Shown here: piece after piece, positions 25,644-33,407 of the stretch
Layout: every line of letters starts with the position of its first letter
How positions within the stretch are numbered: the stretch's first letter is position 1
DNA from: Pontibacter mucosus
GTDB taxonomy: Bacteria > Bacteroidota > Bacteroidia > Cytophagales > Hymenobacteraceae
Assembly: GCF_003054055.1 (NCBI RefSeq)
Contig: NZ_QBKI01000002.1
Coordinates: forward strand, 1 to 64,000
DNA length: 64,000 nucleotides
Reading direction: 5' to 3'
Notes under the pieces: model-generated
What the model was told of the DNA's origin: nothing
The model's input: only the letters and a program-made list of their open reading frames with translations
Database searches by the model: none
Program-made: the position numbers and the translations under genes

Positions 25644-26750
25644 TTATGCTACCGCTGTGGAGCCTATACCGCTTTGAGGGCTGATGCGGTGCTGCTGCAG
25701 CGCATCCATCAGCGACTTTACAAAGCTGCTGTCCTTCCCGGTATAGTCATCCCGCCGCAGCCAGGCATCCAGCTCTTTCTGCCAACCGCTTGCCTGCGGG
25801 CCTTCCTGCACATCGCCCATCTGGTGCAGGCTGATTTTCTGCGATACCTCACGGCGGCGCAGCAACAGCTCTACCAGGGCCTTGTCCATACTATCCATCT
25901 GCTGGCTCAGGTCATCGAGCTGCTCCACCAGGTGGTTAGTGCCCTCCAGCTTCACCTTGGTCCTGATGGCGTTGATGAGCAGCTCCAGTTCCTGCGGCAT
26001 CAATTGTTGTTGCGGGCTGCTGAGCGCCGCTGCCGGGTTCATGTGCGACTCGAACAACAGGCCATCCACACCCAGGTCAACGGCCTTCTGGCTAACAGGG
26101 TAAAGCAGGCTACGGCGTCCGGCAATGTGGGCCGCATCGCAAAGTATGGGCAGCTCAGGGTGCATGTCCTTTAGCTGCAGCATGTAGTCCCAGCGCGGGT
26201 GGTTGCGGTAGGGGTACTGCTCATCGGCGGCAAAGCCACGGTTTACCAGGCCAAGGTCGGTGATGCCGGCCTGGTTCAGGCGCTCCAGGGCGCCCAGCCA
26301 GAGGCCCATGTCCGGGTATACAGGGTTGTTTACCAGCACCGGCATGTTGGTTCCTTTCAGGACAGCAGCAATCTCTTCCATGGCGAAAGGGTTAACCGTA
26401 GCGCGGCCGCTGATGCTGAGGATGTCTACGCCATACTTCATGGCCTCCTCGGCGTGCTGGGCGTTGGCCACTTCGCAAGCGGTGCGCAGGCCGGTCTCTT
26501 TTTTCACCATGTCGAGCCACTGTAGTCCCACCGTACCGACACCCTTGAACGAATTAGGGCGTGTGCGTGATTTCCAGATACCCGCCCTTAGTACGCTGAT
26601 GCCCTGAATGGACTTCAGCTGCTGGGCTGTTTTGAGTAACTGTTCCTCGCTCTCGGCACTGCATGGTCCGGCAATCAGCACCAGGCTGCCGTCTGCATGT
26701 CGGAAGCTGCCTTGTTGTGCTACATTGATCGGTGTTCTACTTGCTCTCAT
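25644..26750 (-). CDS. Second DAHP synthase-chorismate mutase paralogue, probably impaired
   Basis: A 368-residue paralogue of the fusion at 22247. AGPCSAES and SGRATVNPF are present. Several active-site motifs differ: KPRTRP reads KSRTRP, DPSHIAGRR reads DAAHIAGRR, and the conserved PEP-site lysine of VKNP is Asn141 (VNNP). The C-terminal AroQ-like part (about 280-360) keeps LLLRRREVSQKI but has no lysine or arginine at the places matching EYK and SGRW of the first copy. It may be a low-activity or regulatory form; a Tyr- or Trp-sensitive isozyme is an alternative. It has its own leader and stands upstream of the pheA operon on the same strand. Confidence 0.85.
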   Translation of the reverse strand: MRASRTPINVAQQGSFRHADGSLVLIAGPCSAESEEQLLKTAQQLKSIQGISVLRAGIWKSRTRPNSFKGVGTVGLQWLDMVKKETGLRTACEVANAQHAEEAMKYGVDILSISGRATVNPFAMEEIAAVLKGTNMPVLVNNPVYPDMGLWLGALERLNQAGITDLGLVNRGFAADEQYPYRNHPRWDYMLQLKDMHPELPILCDAAHIAGRRSLLYPVSQKAVDLGVDGLLFESHMNPAAALSSPQQQLMPQELELLINAIRTKVKLEGTNHLVEQLDDLSQQMDSMDKALVELLLRRREVSQKISLHQMGDVQEGPQASGWQKELDAWLRRDDYTGKDSSFVKSLMDALQQHRISPQSGIGSTAVA

Positions 26751-26812
26751 GGTTTTGGCATGTTAAATAATTTGGTTTTTTGGTTTAGTTAAAGTTTGAG
26801 ATATGGTTAAAA

Positions 26813-26954
26813 CAAAAAAGCCCCGCAATATGCGGGGCTCCCTTGGTGGTTTATATCTTACAACTTTTTACAGCGCACAATACATTTACCTCGGAAGCCC
26901 CGTCTGAGGCACCTTAAAGGAAATCGCATTAATGCAAGTCATTAGTTGAAGCAT
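26813..26954 (-). promoter_or_regulatory. Attenuator-like leader of second DAHP synthase gene
   Basis: Minus strand: a short ORF (26954-26886), then AGCCCCGCA pairing with TGCGGGGCT (26839-26819) and a T run. A CGGGGCT segment (26902-26896) inside the end of the ORF could pair with the terminator's first arm. The layout and the sequence around the leader stop (GGGGCTTCC..AGGTAA and ATTGTG) match the pheA leader, so the two leaders are homologous. Confidence 0.72.
26886..26954 (-). CDS. Leader ORF of second DAHP synthase gene, no aromatic run
   Basis: A 22-codon ORF, MLQLMTCINAISFK then VPQTGLPR, ending in the same ..GLxR-stop frame as the Phe leader. The sensor positions hold Cys, Ile, Asn, Ala, Ile, Ser and one Phe, with no run of one amino acid. 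Translation is uncertain; a second ATG lies four codons in. Confidence 0.5.
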   Translation of the reverse strand: MLQLMTCINAISFKVPQTGLPR

Positions 26955-27103
26955 GTCTTTGTCTGTATTTGTGGCAAGTATAAAGTATAAATGCCCAATA
27001 AGCAATTTTTTTGGCAGAAATATTTTTGGTGACTCTGCTTAGTAGGCTTGGTTGTAATTGTTTATGAGGCGTTTACAAAGTATAAATCCTCAAAGTATAA
27101 ACC

Positions 27104-27838
27104 TTAATAGCGGTCGAAGTGGCGGAAGTAGCTGCTGAGCTTCATCCTGATTACACCCAGCACAGCCTCCTTGAAAATCCCTTTCGTCATCTTGGAAGTA
27201 CCCTTGGTGCGGTCCGTGAAAATGATAGGCACCTCCTTTATCTTGAAGCCATACTTATAGGAAAGGAACTTCATCTCGATCTGGAAAGCATAGCCTATAA
27301 AGCGTATCTCATCCAACGGAATGGTTTCCAGTACCTTGCGGCGGTAGCACTTAAAACCGGCCGTCGTGTCATGGATAGGCATGCCCGTCACTAAGCGCAC
27401 ATACCAGCTGGCAAACCACGACATCAGCACCCGGCTCATGGGCCAGTTTACCACGTTTACGCCCTGCACGTAGCGGCTGCCAATGGCTACATCGTAGCCC
27501 TCGTTGGAGCAGGCATCATACAGGCGCAGTAGGTCGTCTGGGTTGTGCGAGAAGTCGCAGTCCATTTCAAAGATGTACTCGTAGCCGTGGCGCAGCGCAT
27601 ACTTAAAGCCGTGGATGTAGGCAGTGCCCAGACCAAGTTTGCCCTGGCGGGTTTCGAGGTGCAGGCGGCCGGGGAACTCCAGTTGCAGGTGGCGCACGAT
27701 ATCGGCAGTACCGTCCGGAGAGCCATCATCAATGATTAATAGCTCAAAGGGATGGGGCAGCGACATCACCTTGCGCACCATCGCCTCCACGTTCTCCCGC
27801 TCATTGTAGGTTGGGATGATCACCAACGCGTCTTTCAT
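27104..27838 (-). CDS. Polyprenol monophosphomannose synthase-like glycosyltransferase
   Basis: A 244-residue GT2 enzyme of the Dpm1/Ppm1 type without C-terminal membrane helices. Motifs are VIIPTYNERENVEAMV, IDDGSPDGTAD, the metal-binding EMDCDFSHNPDD, and SRYVQGVNVVNWP followed by the DTTAGFKCYRR acceptor region. The usual reaction is transfer of mannose (or glucose) from a nucleotide to polyprenyl phosphate at the cytoplasmic face. It lies 18 bases downstream of the protoporphyrinogen oxidase gene on the same strand, although the functions look unrelated. Confidence 0.9.
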   Translation of the reverse strand: MKDALVIIPTYNERENVEAMVRKVMSLPHPFELLIIDDGSPDGTADIVRHLQLEFPGRLHLETRQGKLGLGTAYIHGFKYALRHGYEYIFEMDCDFSHNPDDLLRLYDACSNEGYDVAIGSRYVQGVNVVNWPMSRVLMSWFASWYVRLVTGMPIHDTTAGFKCYRRKVLETIPLDEIRFIGYAFQIEMKFLSYKYGFKIKEVPIIFTDRTKGTSKMTKGIFKEAVLGVIRMKLSSYFRHFDRY

Positions 27839-27856
27839 GCCGGCAAATATAGCTAA

Positions 27857-29203
27857 TCAGCTATTGTGGGCATGGCGTAAGGTGGAATTAATTTTGCAGG
27901 AGAGCTCTTTGGCACCCCGGATGCAATCCGGCACGGACACCCCGGAGTACCAGTTGGCAGCGATAAACAAGCCTTCCTCCTCCAGCGTCTGCGCCATCTC
28001 GTGGGCGTCCTCGATATGCAAATCGAACTGCGGGATAGAGTGGTGCCACAGGTGCGCGTACTGAAAGATGGGATTGCCGGCGGTGATGCCGTGGAGTTCT
28101 TTCAGCTCCTGATGCACCTGCTGCAGCAGCGTGTCCCGCTCGGTGAGGGCCAGGTGCTCTGCCTGCGCTCCTCCTACAAAGGTGGTGAACAGCACCTCGT
28201 GGGGGCGGCAGCGGCCACTGAACAGGGAGCTGTTCCAGATAGACCTGACGGAGAAGGTATCCTCCGCCACCGGGTGCATTGCCCCAAATCCATCCGGGGG
28301 TAAGCCAATGTCGCGGCTGTTGTATACCGAGTGCACCACCGCAAGCGGCGGGTAGTGGATGTTCTGCAGGGCAGCGGCCATGCCCGGGAAAGTATAGTGC
28401 AGCAGCTCGGCGGCGTTGGGGGCTGGCAGGGAGAGCACCAGCAAGTCATACTCCGCCGTGTCTGTATCGGTGGGGGAGGAGCAGCTGACGATATACTTGC
28501 CCTCATGGCGGGTAATCATGGCCACGCGGTGCTCGGTGTGCAGCGAGATAAGCTTGTCGGCAATGGCTTCGGGCAGGGTTTGCATCCCCTCTACAAAAGA
28601 GAACGGGCTAAGCTGTTCTGATAACTGCTGGTGTTGGAACAGGCCTTTCAGCACTGAGCCGTGCTCCAGCTCCATTTCCTTCAGCTGCGGGAATACTTTC
28701 TGGACGAGCAGTTTATCAGGGTTGCCTGCGTAGAGCCCCGATACAAGCGGGTTGACGGCATAATCCAGCACGCCAGCCCCAAAGCGGCGCTCAAAAAACG
28801 CTGAAACGGTTTCGTAGCGGTTGTTTTCCGGTGGGATGTACCTTTCCTGAAGTATGCGGTAGCGTGTTTTCCAGGAGAAGCAGGTGTTGGAGAGCAGGCA
28901 CAAGGGGGAGTACGGCAATTGCCTGTACGCGCCGTCGCGGAGCACAAACTGCTGGTGGCTGCCAACCGTTGCCGGCAGCACCTCATCTTCCAGCTTCAGT
29001 TCCCGCAGCAGCTCACTTATCTCGGCAGAGGGGCTTATGGCGTTAGGGCCTAGTTCCAGCAGGTAATCATCGGTTCTCACGGAGCGGATATTGCCGCCCA
29101 CCCGGCTGCCCGCCTCAAACAGGTCATAGGGTATGCCCAGCTTTTGCAGGTAGTAAGCCAGCGCCAATCCCGAAATCCCCGCCCCGATAACCGCTACCCT
29201 CAT
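27857..29203 (-). CDS. hemG: Protoporphyrinogen oxidase (HemY type)
   Basis: A 448-residue FAD-dependent oxidase of haem synthesis. The N-terminal dinucleotide fold is VAVIGAGISGLALAYYL with FEAGSRVGGNIRS. It is followed by LELGPNAIS, the substrate-side PLVSGLYAGNPDKL and the C-terminal FAD motif ANWYSGVSVPDCIRGAKE. By current knowledge this family covers protoporphyrinogen and coproporphyrinogen oxidases; Gram-negative members usually make protoporphyrin IX. The frame is open to 29269, but MRVAVIGAG at 29203 is preferred, with AGGAGG 7-13 bases upstream. Confidence 0.9.
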   Translation of the reverse strand: MRVAVIGAGISGLALAYYLQKLGIPYDLFEAGSRVGGNIRSVRTDDYLLELGPNAISPSAEISELLRELKLEDEVLPATVGSHQQFVLRDGAYRQLPYSPLCLLSNTCFSWKTRYRILQERYIPPENNRYETVSAFFERRFGAGVLDYAVNPLVSGLYAGNPDKLLVQKVFPQLKEMELEHGSVLKGLFQHQQLSEQLSPFSFVEGMQTLPEAIADKLISLHTEHRVAMITRHEGKYIVSCSSPTDTDTAEYDLLVLSLPAPNAAELLHYTFPGMAAALQNIHYPPLAVVHSVYNSRDIGLPPDGFGAMHPVAEDTFSVRSIWNSSLFSGRCRPHEVLFTTFVGGAQAEHLALTERDTLLQQVHQELKELHGITAGNPIFQYAHLWHHSIPQFDLHIEDAHEMAQTLEEEGLFIAANWYSGVSVPDCIRGAKELSCKINSTLRHAHNS

Positions 29204-29325
29204 CTGCCATTCCTCCTGTCTGTTTATACTTCCGATACCTGTTCTTGCCGGTTGTTTGGCCCGGCTCATACTCCCTTAAACGTTTAATTGTGTAATTTAG
29301 CACTTCACTCCTAAACCAATGCCGC

Positions 29326-29859
29326 ATGCAGCAGCAAAAGTGCGTTTTCCTGGACCGTGACGGTGTGCTGAACCGCGAACGGGGCGATTATACCTATGCC
29401 CTGGACGATTTTGAGGTGCTTCCCGGGGTGCCCGAGGCTTTGAGGCTGTTGAAGAAGAACGGCTACCTGCTGATAGTGGTTACAAACCAGGGCGGCGTGG
29501 CCAAGGGATTGTACAAAAAGGAAGACGTGCTGGCCTGCCACCAAAAGCTGCAAGGCGCCTGCGACTCCCTGATAGATGCGCATTACATGGCTCCCGGCCA
29601 CCCGAATTATTCCGCCTCCCTCTCCCGCAAACCCGACAGTCTGATGCTGGAAAAAGCCATCGCCAAGTATAATATTGATGTTGAAAAGAGCTGGATGGTA
29701 GGCGATTCGCTGCGAGATTTGGAAGCAGCCGAAAAGGTAGGCGTGAAGGGAATCCTGGTGGGCAACAAGTATAAGCCCGGCGCGCACGTATGGCAGTTGG
29801 CCGACCTATGGGAAGCGGCGCAGTTTATACTTGGGAAGTCGGCTGAGGGTGATAGCTAA
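29326..29859 (+). CDS. HAD-IIIA phosphatase, GmhB-like without zinc cysteines
   Basis: A 177-residue HAD-superfamily hydrolase of subfamily IIIA, close to D-glycero-D-manno-heptose 1,7-bisphosphate phosphatase. HAD motifs are complete: FLDRDGVLN (nucleophile Asp), VVTNQGGVAKG, SRKPDSLML and MVGDSLRDLEAA. Canonical GmhB has a zinc loop with CxH and CxC. Here the equivalent HYMAPGHPNYSASLSRKP has no cysteine, so the substrate may differ. A damaged duplicate of its 3' end lies at 31074-31169. It is divergent from hemG. Confidence 0.87.
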   Translation: MQQQKCVFLDRDGVLNRERGDYTYALDDFEVLPGVPEALRLLKKNGYLLIVVTNQGGVAKGLYKKEDVLACHQKLQGACDSLIDAHYMAPGHPNYSASLSRKPDSLMLEKAIAKYNIDVEKSWMVGDSLRDLEAAEKVGVKGILVGNKYKPGAHVWQLADLWEAAQFILGKSAEGDS

Positions 29860-29965
29860 GTATAAGTTATACTTATTTTGATTTAGTTACCGGGATCAGC
29901 CTTGACAAAAGACACTTACAGAGACGGAAGCGGTGTGTTGATTAAATATTCTATATATTTAACGC

Positions 29966-30997
29966 ATGCTATACTTTTGTCGATTTCTTAAGCGTTTGCC
30001 TGTTTGCCTTTTGTTATTGGGCCTTGTCTTCAGCGGGTGCAGCAAACATGGCTATGTTAATTTAGATTATCCGCTACCGCCGCAAGTATACCTGCCGGAA
30101 GGCGTAAAAACGATTGCGCTCGTGAACAGGTCGCTCACAAGGCCGGAGGAGAAGCAGGGGCAGGTGCTGGAGGCCATTGTAACAGGAGAGATCTCCGGTT
30201 CTGACCGGCTGGCCTCCGACGAGAGTCTGAAAGGCGTTTTCGATAGGATTAATGGGTACAGGGACATACAGGCTGTAATTCCCCCGCAAACCAGGCTCTA
30301 CGGCACAGGCACGCGCGAGACGCCTGAACTGCTTGATTGGGAACTGGTAAGAAATATCTGTGATGCCAGCAACGCAGACGCCCTACTCGTGCTTGAGACT
30401 TTCGACTCTAACTCCGATGTGTTGCTGTCAACAGTTGCCAACCGCGTGACGGCGGCGCTGGGTAACAATGCCCCTATACATGCTGTCCCAAATCAGATCA
30501 GGGTAAATGTGCTCGCTTTCTGGCGGTTGTATGACCCAGTCTCCAAAACCATCATCGACCAGCATCAGGCAAAAAGCTTCCTGACCTTTAACGGAGTAGG
30601 GGGCAGCAATTTAACGATCCCTCCACCCGAAGCCCTCCACAACACCGCTTACGAGGCCGGACGCAACTACATCGAGCGTTTTCTGCCGGGGCATTATACT
30701 GTTAAGAGAGACCTCTACAAAAAAGGAAAAGGATCCAGCAAACAGGCATTCAAGGCGGCGTTCAGGAGCTCCGAAGTCGCCAATTGGCAAGGCGCTATGG
30801 ATGGCTGGAGCGCCATACTTGCCCAGGCAAGCCGCAAAAACGCCGGGAAGGCCTGCCTCAACATTGCCGTGGCGCACGAAGTGCTGGGCAACACAGACCT
30901 AGCCCTGGAGTGGGCTAAAAAGTCGTACGAGGTGTATGGCAACAAGTTAGGGAGAGACTACACGAAAGTACTGCTACATAGGAGAAGTTTGGAGTAG
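29966..30997 (+). CDS. Lipoprotein, DUF6340-like
   Basis: A 343-residue protein with a lipoprotein signal (LLLLGLVFSGC, Cys near 25). The segment VKTIALVNRSLTRPEEKQGQVLEAIVTGEI followed by DRLASDESLKGVFDRI resembles Bacteroidota DUF6340 proteins. The C-terminal third (about 255-340) is helical and repeat-like (NWQGAMDGWSAILAQASRKNAGKACLNIAVAHEVLGN...), like one or two TPR motifs. The function is unknown. The family assignment is from memory and moderate. Confidence 0.72.
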   Translation: MLYFCRFLKRLPVCLLLLGLVFSGCSKHGYVNLDYPLPPQVYLPEGVKTIALVNRSLTRPEEKQGQVLEAIVTGEISGSDRLASDESLKGVFDRINGYRDIQAVIPPQTRLYGTGTRETPELLDWELVRNICDASNADALLVLETFDSNSDVLLSTVANRVTAALGNNAPIHAVPNQIRVNVLAFWRLYDPVSKTIIDQHQAKSFLTFNGVGGSNLTIPPPEALHNTAYEAGRNYIERFLPGHYTVKRDLYKKGKGSSKQAFKAAFRSSEVANWQGAMDGWSAILAQASRKNAGKACLNIAVAHEVLGNTDLALEWAKKSYEVYGNKLGRDYTKVLLHRRSLE

Positions 30998-31073
30998 AGC
31001 CAACAGAAGAGGAGGCTTGGTGACGGAAATGCATTAATCAAGTATAGCCGGCCTTACCTTGAGGCGATTCACA

Positions 31074-31169
31074 GATGGCAAGTATAAATTCGGTGTTCAT
31101 GTTTGGCAACTGGCCGACCTATGGGAAGCGGCGCAGTTTATACTTGGGAAAGCGGCTGGGGAAGTATAA
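31074..31169 (+). pseudogene. 3' remnant of a second GmhB-like gene
   Basis: Thirty-one codons (DGKYKFGVHVWQLADLW then EAAQFILGKAAGEV and stop) match the C-terminus of the HAD phosphatase at 29326-29859. A stretch of 37 bases is identical and several other differences are silent. No upstream part remains in the preceding 75 bases. Both copies are followed by AAGTATAAG. It is the scar of a tandem duplication or the end of a displaced paralogue, next to the cassette array. Confidence 0.82.
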
Positions 31170-31302
31170 GGGAATACGGATATTTTAGCTATACTTACTA
31201 ATGAATGAGGAAGGTGTGAAAAGCAAGCTCTAAACACTCCAACCAAAGGGCCAATAACCGGAATGACTCCTTATACACTATAGTTGCCAGTAATTGCTAA
31301 GT

Positions 31303-31548
31303 ATGAAAATAATCAGGCAGATAGATGTTTTTGATAATAAAACAGAAAGGCTGGTAGATGAAATTCTATTATCTGACTTAGACTTGGAAGAAGTTAAGAA
31401 AATCATCCAACCTGAAGAAAGTGACCCTGCTTTGTATGATTGCTATGAGATTACGGGAAGCTTGAAAGAGTACTTTGAAAGCTTAGGTTTTAGCTTCAAG
31501 GAGAATAAATACTCCTACTATCTATGTTGTTACCAAGACTTTGAGTAG
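31303..31548 (+). CDS. Cassette gene: small unknown protein
   Basis: An 81-residue acidic protein (MKIIRQIDVFDNKTERLVDEI...) with an apparent ferredoxin-like strand-helix pattern and a tyrosine-rich end (KYSYYLCCYQDFE). I do not recognise the family with confidence. The ATG at 31303 is used; the frame is open a few codons upstream, but only 20 bases separate it from the cassette border. Codon use is AT-rich compared with chromosomal neighbours. The next ORF starts 4 bases after its stop. Confidence 0.65.
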   Translation: MKIIRQIDVFDNKTERLVDEILLSDLDLEEVKKIIQPEESDPALYDCYEITGSLKEYFESLGFSFKENKYSYYLCCYQDFE

Positions 31549-31552
31549 CACA

Positions 31553-31762
31553 ATGAAAACAATATCAAGTATTGTTTTCTTGCTGTGTAGCTTATTGATT
31601 TTCATAGCCTACTTTGGGTTGCTGTATGAGAAAATAGTTAGACCGCAGTTTAAGAAGATGGGAACAGCAGACTTTTTCTTCTGGGGCTATTTTGTAGCTA
31701 TTTTGCTTGCCCTTGATGTTCTCATTGTTCGACAGTTTATCAAAAGGTTGAGAAATAAGTAA
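31553..31762 (+). CDS. Cassette gene: small membrane protein
   Basis: A 69-residue protein with two hydrophobic helices (about 6-26 and 40-59) separated by a charged loop (KIVRPQFKKMG), ending RQFIKRLRNK. No family is recognised. Located 4 bases after the preceding small gene in the same cassette, it may be a two-gene cassette (for example toxin/immunity or a membrane partner), but nothing in the sequence proves it. Confidence 0.62.
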   Translation: MKTISSIVFLLCSLLIFIAYFGLLYEKIVRPQFKKMGTADFFFWGYFVAILLALDVLIVRQFIKRLRNK

Positions 31763-31771
31763 GAATAACTT

Positions 31772-31839
31772 CTGGCAACAAGGTGCATAATTTAGGTTCG
31801 CCTACGCCTCACCCACATTATGCACGAGCAACGTTGGGT
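31772..31839 (+). other. attC-like site 1
   Basis: CTGGCAAC (31772-31779) and GTTGGGT (31833-31839) flank the perfect 9-bp inverted repeat GTGCATAAT (31783-31791) / ATTATGCAC (31817-31825). GTTGGGT fits the attC core GTTRRRY. The right arm has a few extra bases relative to the left, as in folded attC strands. Confidence 0.72.
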
Positions 31840-31875
31840 GTAATCTGAACAAATGACAATCTAAATAGAATCAAT

Positions 31876-32490
31876 ATGACATATATTAATACTGGAATTA
31901 AACAACCTGGTATTGTAGAACTTCTTTTCTATAAGAACAACACCGGCAATGCTTTGTCCAACTTGGCAAATGCACTTTTGATTGAGAAGTCACCTCTTAG
32001 CTCAGGTGAAAGAGAATTGATAGCTTCATATGTCTCTTATTTGAATGAATGCGAATTTTGTCATCTGTCTCATTCTGCTGCTGCAAATGCACACTTAGGA
32101 GACAATGGAAAAACTGTAAGCTGTATAATAGAGAACATTGAAACAGCTAACATTTCAGAAAAATTGAAGCAACTTTTAAAAATTGCAGGGAAAGTTCAAA
32201 AAAGCGGAAAACTTGTAACTAGCGAGGATATTGAGGTCGCTAAATTAAATGGTGCAATAGATGAAGAAATACACGACACAGTTTTGATAGCAGCAGCATT
32301 TTGTATGTTTAACAGATATGTTGATGGATTGGGAACTATACCGGCAACAAAAGAAGAATATCCTGAAATGGGTCGAAGAATGTCGAAAGGCTATAAAATG
32401 CCCCCCAACTTTTTAAAGAAATTTATACTTAAACTGATGAAAAGAAATTCGGATTCTGGTGCAATGGAACATATGAAAAATATCTCTTGA
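31876..32490 (+). CDS. Cassette gene: AhpD/carboxymuconolactone decarboxylase-like protein
   Basis: A 204-residue helical protein of the AhpD-like superfamily. The signature is LNECEFCHLSH: CxxC followed by His three residues on, matching the peroxidase-type redox centre (E-x-x-C-x-x-C-x-x-x-H). The preceding ELIASYVSYLNE helix is typical of 'peroxidase-related enzyme' members. It probably reduces peroxides or alkyl hydroperoxides; the partner is unknown. The gene is AT-rich and sits between two attC-like sites, with its start 37 bases after the cassette border. Confidence 0.82.
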   Translation: MTYINTGIKQPGIVELLFYKNNTGNALSNLANALLIEKSPLSSGERELIASYVSYLNECEFCHLSHSAAANAHLGDNGKTVSCIIENIETANISEKLKQLLKIAGKVQKSGKLVTSEDIEVAKLNGAIDEEIHDTVLIAAAFCMFNRYVDGLGTIPATKEEYPEMGRRMSKGYKMPPNFLKKFILKLMKRNSDSGAMEHMKNIS

Positions 32491-32501
32491 GATAAGACTA
32501 C

Positions 32502-32633
32502 ACCCAACAGCACCTACTCAAAAGTGGCGGGTCATTGGTCAAATCAACCTTTGTGCTTCTATCAAAGTTTGAGCTCGATTGACAGTGAAGTGCTTTGAAA
32601 TCGCCACCTTCGGGTAGCTGCAAAACGTTACTT
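32502..32633 (+). other. attC-like site 2
   Basis: ACCCAAC (32502-32508, fits RYYYAAC) and GTTACTT (32627-32633, partial fit to GTTRRRY) flank a long imperfect inverted repeat. GCACCTACTCAAAAGTGGCG (32510-32529) pairs at about 15 of 20 positions with 32602-32621. The intervening 70 bases form the variable terminal structure. Confidence 0.68.
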
Positions 32634-32647
32634 CTACCAACTAGATT

Positions 32648-33388
32648 ATGAGCTTCCTAAAAGCAGAGTGGCGAAAATTAGCGATTGCAAACTATGAAGT
32701 GGATTCTTCGCTCTTAGCCCAATATCTTCCATATGGCACCGAACTAGACCTGTGGAACGGCAAGTGTTATGTGAGTCTGGTGGGCTTTATGTTTGTGAAT
32801 ACTCGTTTGCTGAACTGCAGAATTCCCTTCCATGTGAATTTTGAGGAAGTGAACCTGCGGTTTTATGTAAAGCGCCTGGAGCAGGGCGAGTGGAAAAGGG
32901 GAGTCGTGTTCGTTAAGGAAATTGTGCCGAAACCTGCTTTAACCTTGGTGGCCAATACTATCTACAACGAGAACTACGAGACGCTGCCCATGAGGCACCG
33001 GTGGGAGGAAGCAGAAAACGAAAGGTTGGTAGAGTATAGCTGGAGAAAGAACTCGAAGTGGCAAACCTTTAGTGTTAGGGCTAGCAGCAAAGCAACAGAG
33101 ATAGAGGCCGGAAGCGAAACAGAGTTCATCACAGAGCACTACTGGGGCTACGCCAAGGTTAGCGAAACAAAGACAAATGAATACGAAGTAACGCACCCAA
33201 GATGGGCTGTTTACGATGTTCTGGACTATGAGTTAGCCGTTGATTTTGGAGAAGTATACGGCAGCCACTTTAGCTTCTTAAACGCCCAGGAGCCGGCATC
33301 CGTAATGCTGGCAGAAGGATCTGAAATTACCGTTGAGAATAAGAAATGCATCAATAAGCGCCTTGGGGGAAAAGTGATAGCTGTTTGA
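32648..33388 (+). CDS. YqjF-like DUF2071 protein
   Basis: A 246-residue protein of the YqjF/DUF2071 family, an acetoacetate-decarboxylase-like beta barrel. Landmarks are MSFLKAEWRKLAIANYEVD, LWNGKCYVSLVGFMF, the FEEVNLRFYVK strand and VFVKEIVPKPALTLVAN. The function is unproven. It starts 21 bases after attC-like site 2, so it could be a former cassette, but no third attC site is visible and its base composition is closer to the chromosome. Confidence 0.82.
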   Translation: MSFLKAEWRKLAIANYEVDSSLLAQYLPYGTELDLWNGKCYVSLVGFMFVNTRLLNCRIPFHVNFEEVNLRFYVKRLEQGEWKRGVVFVKEIVPKPALTLVANTIYNENYETLPMRHRWEEAENERLVEYSWRKNSKWQTFSVRASSKATEIEAGSETEFITEHYWGYAKVSETKTNEYEVTHPRWAVYDVLDYELAVDFGEVYGSHFSFLNAQEPASVMLAEGSEITVENKKCINKRLGGKVIAV

Positions 33389-33407
33389 TAAGTATAAGGT
33401 AACTAAA

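Larger units (their letters stand above)
31283..32633 (+). mobile_element. Two-cassette integron-like array (no integrase in window)
   Basis: Cassette 1 runs from GTTGCCAG at 31283 to 31833; cassette 2 from GTTGGGT at 31833 to 32627. Each cassette's first bases are the reverse complement of the R''-type box at its own 3' attC-like site: GTTGCCAG with CTGGCAAC (31772-31779), and GTTGGGTGTA with TACACCCAAC (32499-32508). That is the rule for integron cassettes. The cassettes hold short AT-rich genes all in the same direction. An array without integrase is known as a CALIN. Confidence 0.75.

Noticed and set aside
26850..26930. An aromatic-rich leader peptide in another frame of the second DAHP synthase leader
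   Set aside because: All frames were read; the alternative (MRFPLRCLRRGF...) has no Phe/Tyr/Trp run and ends well past the antiterminator segment.
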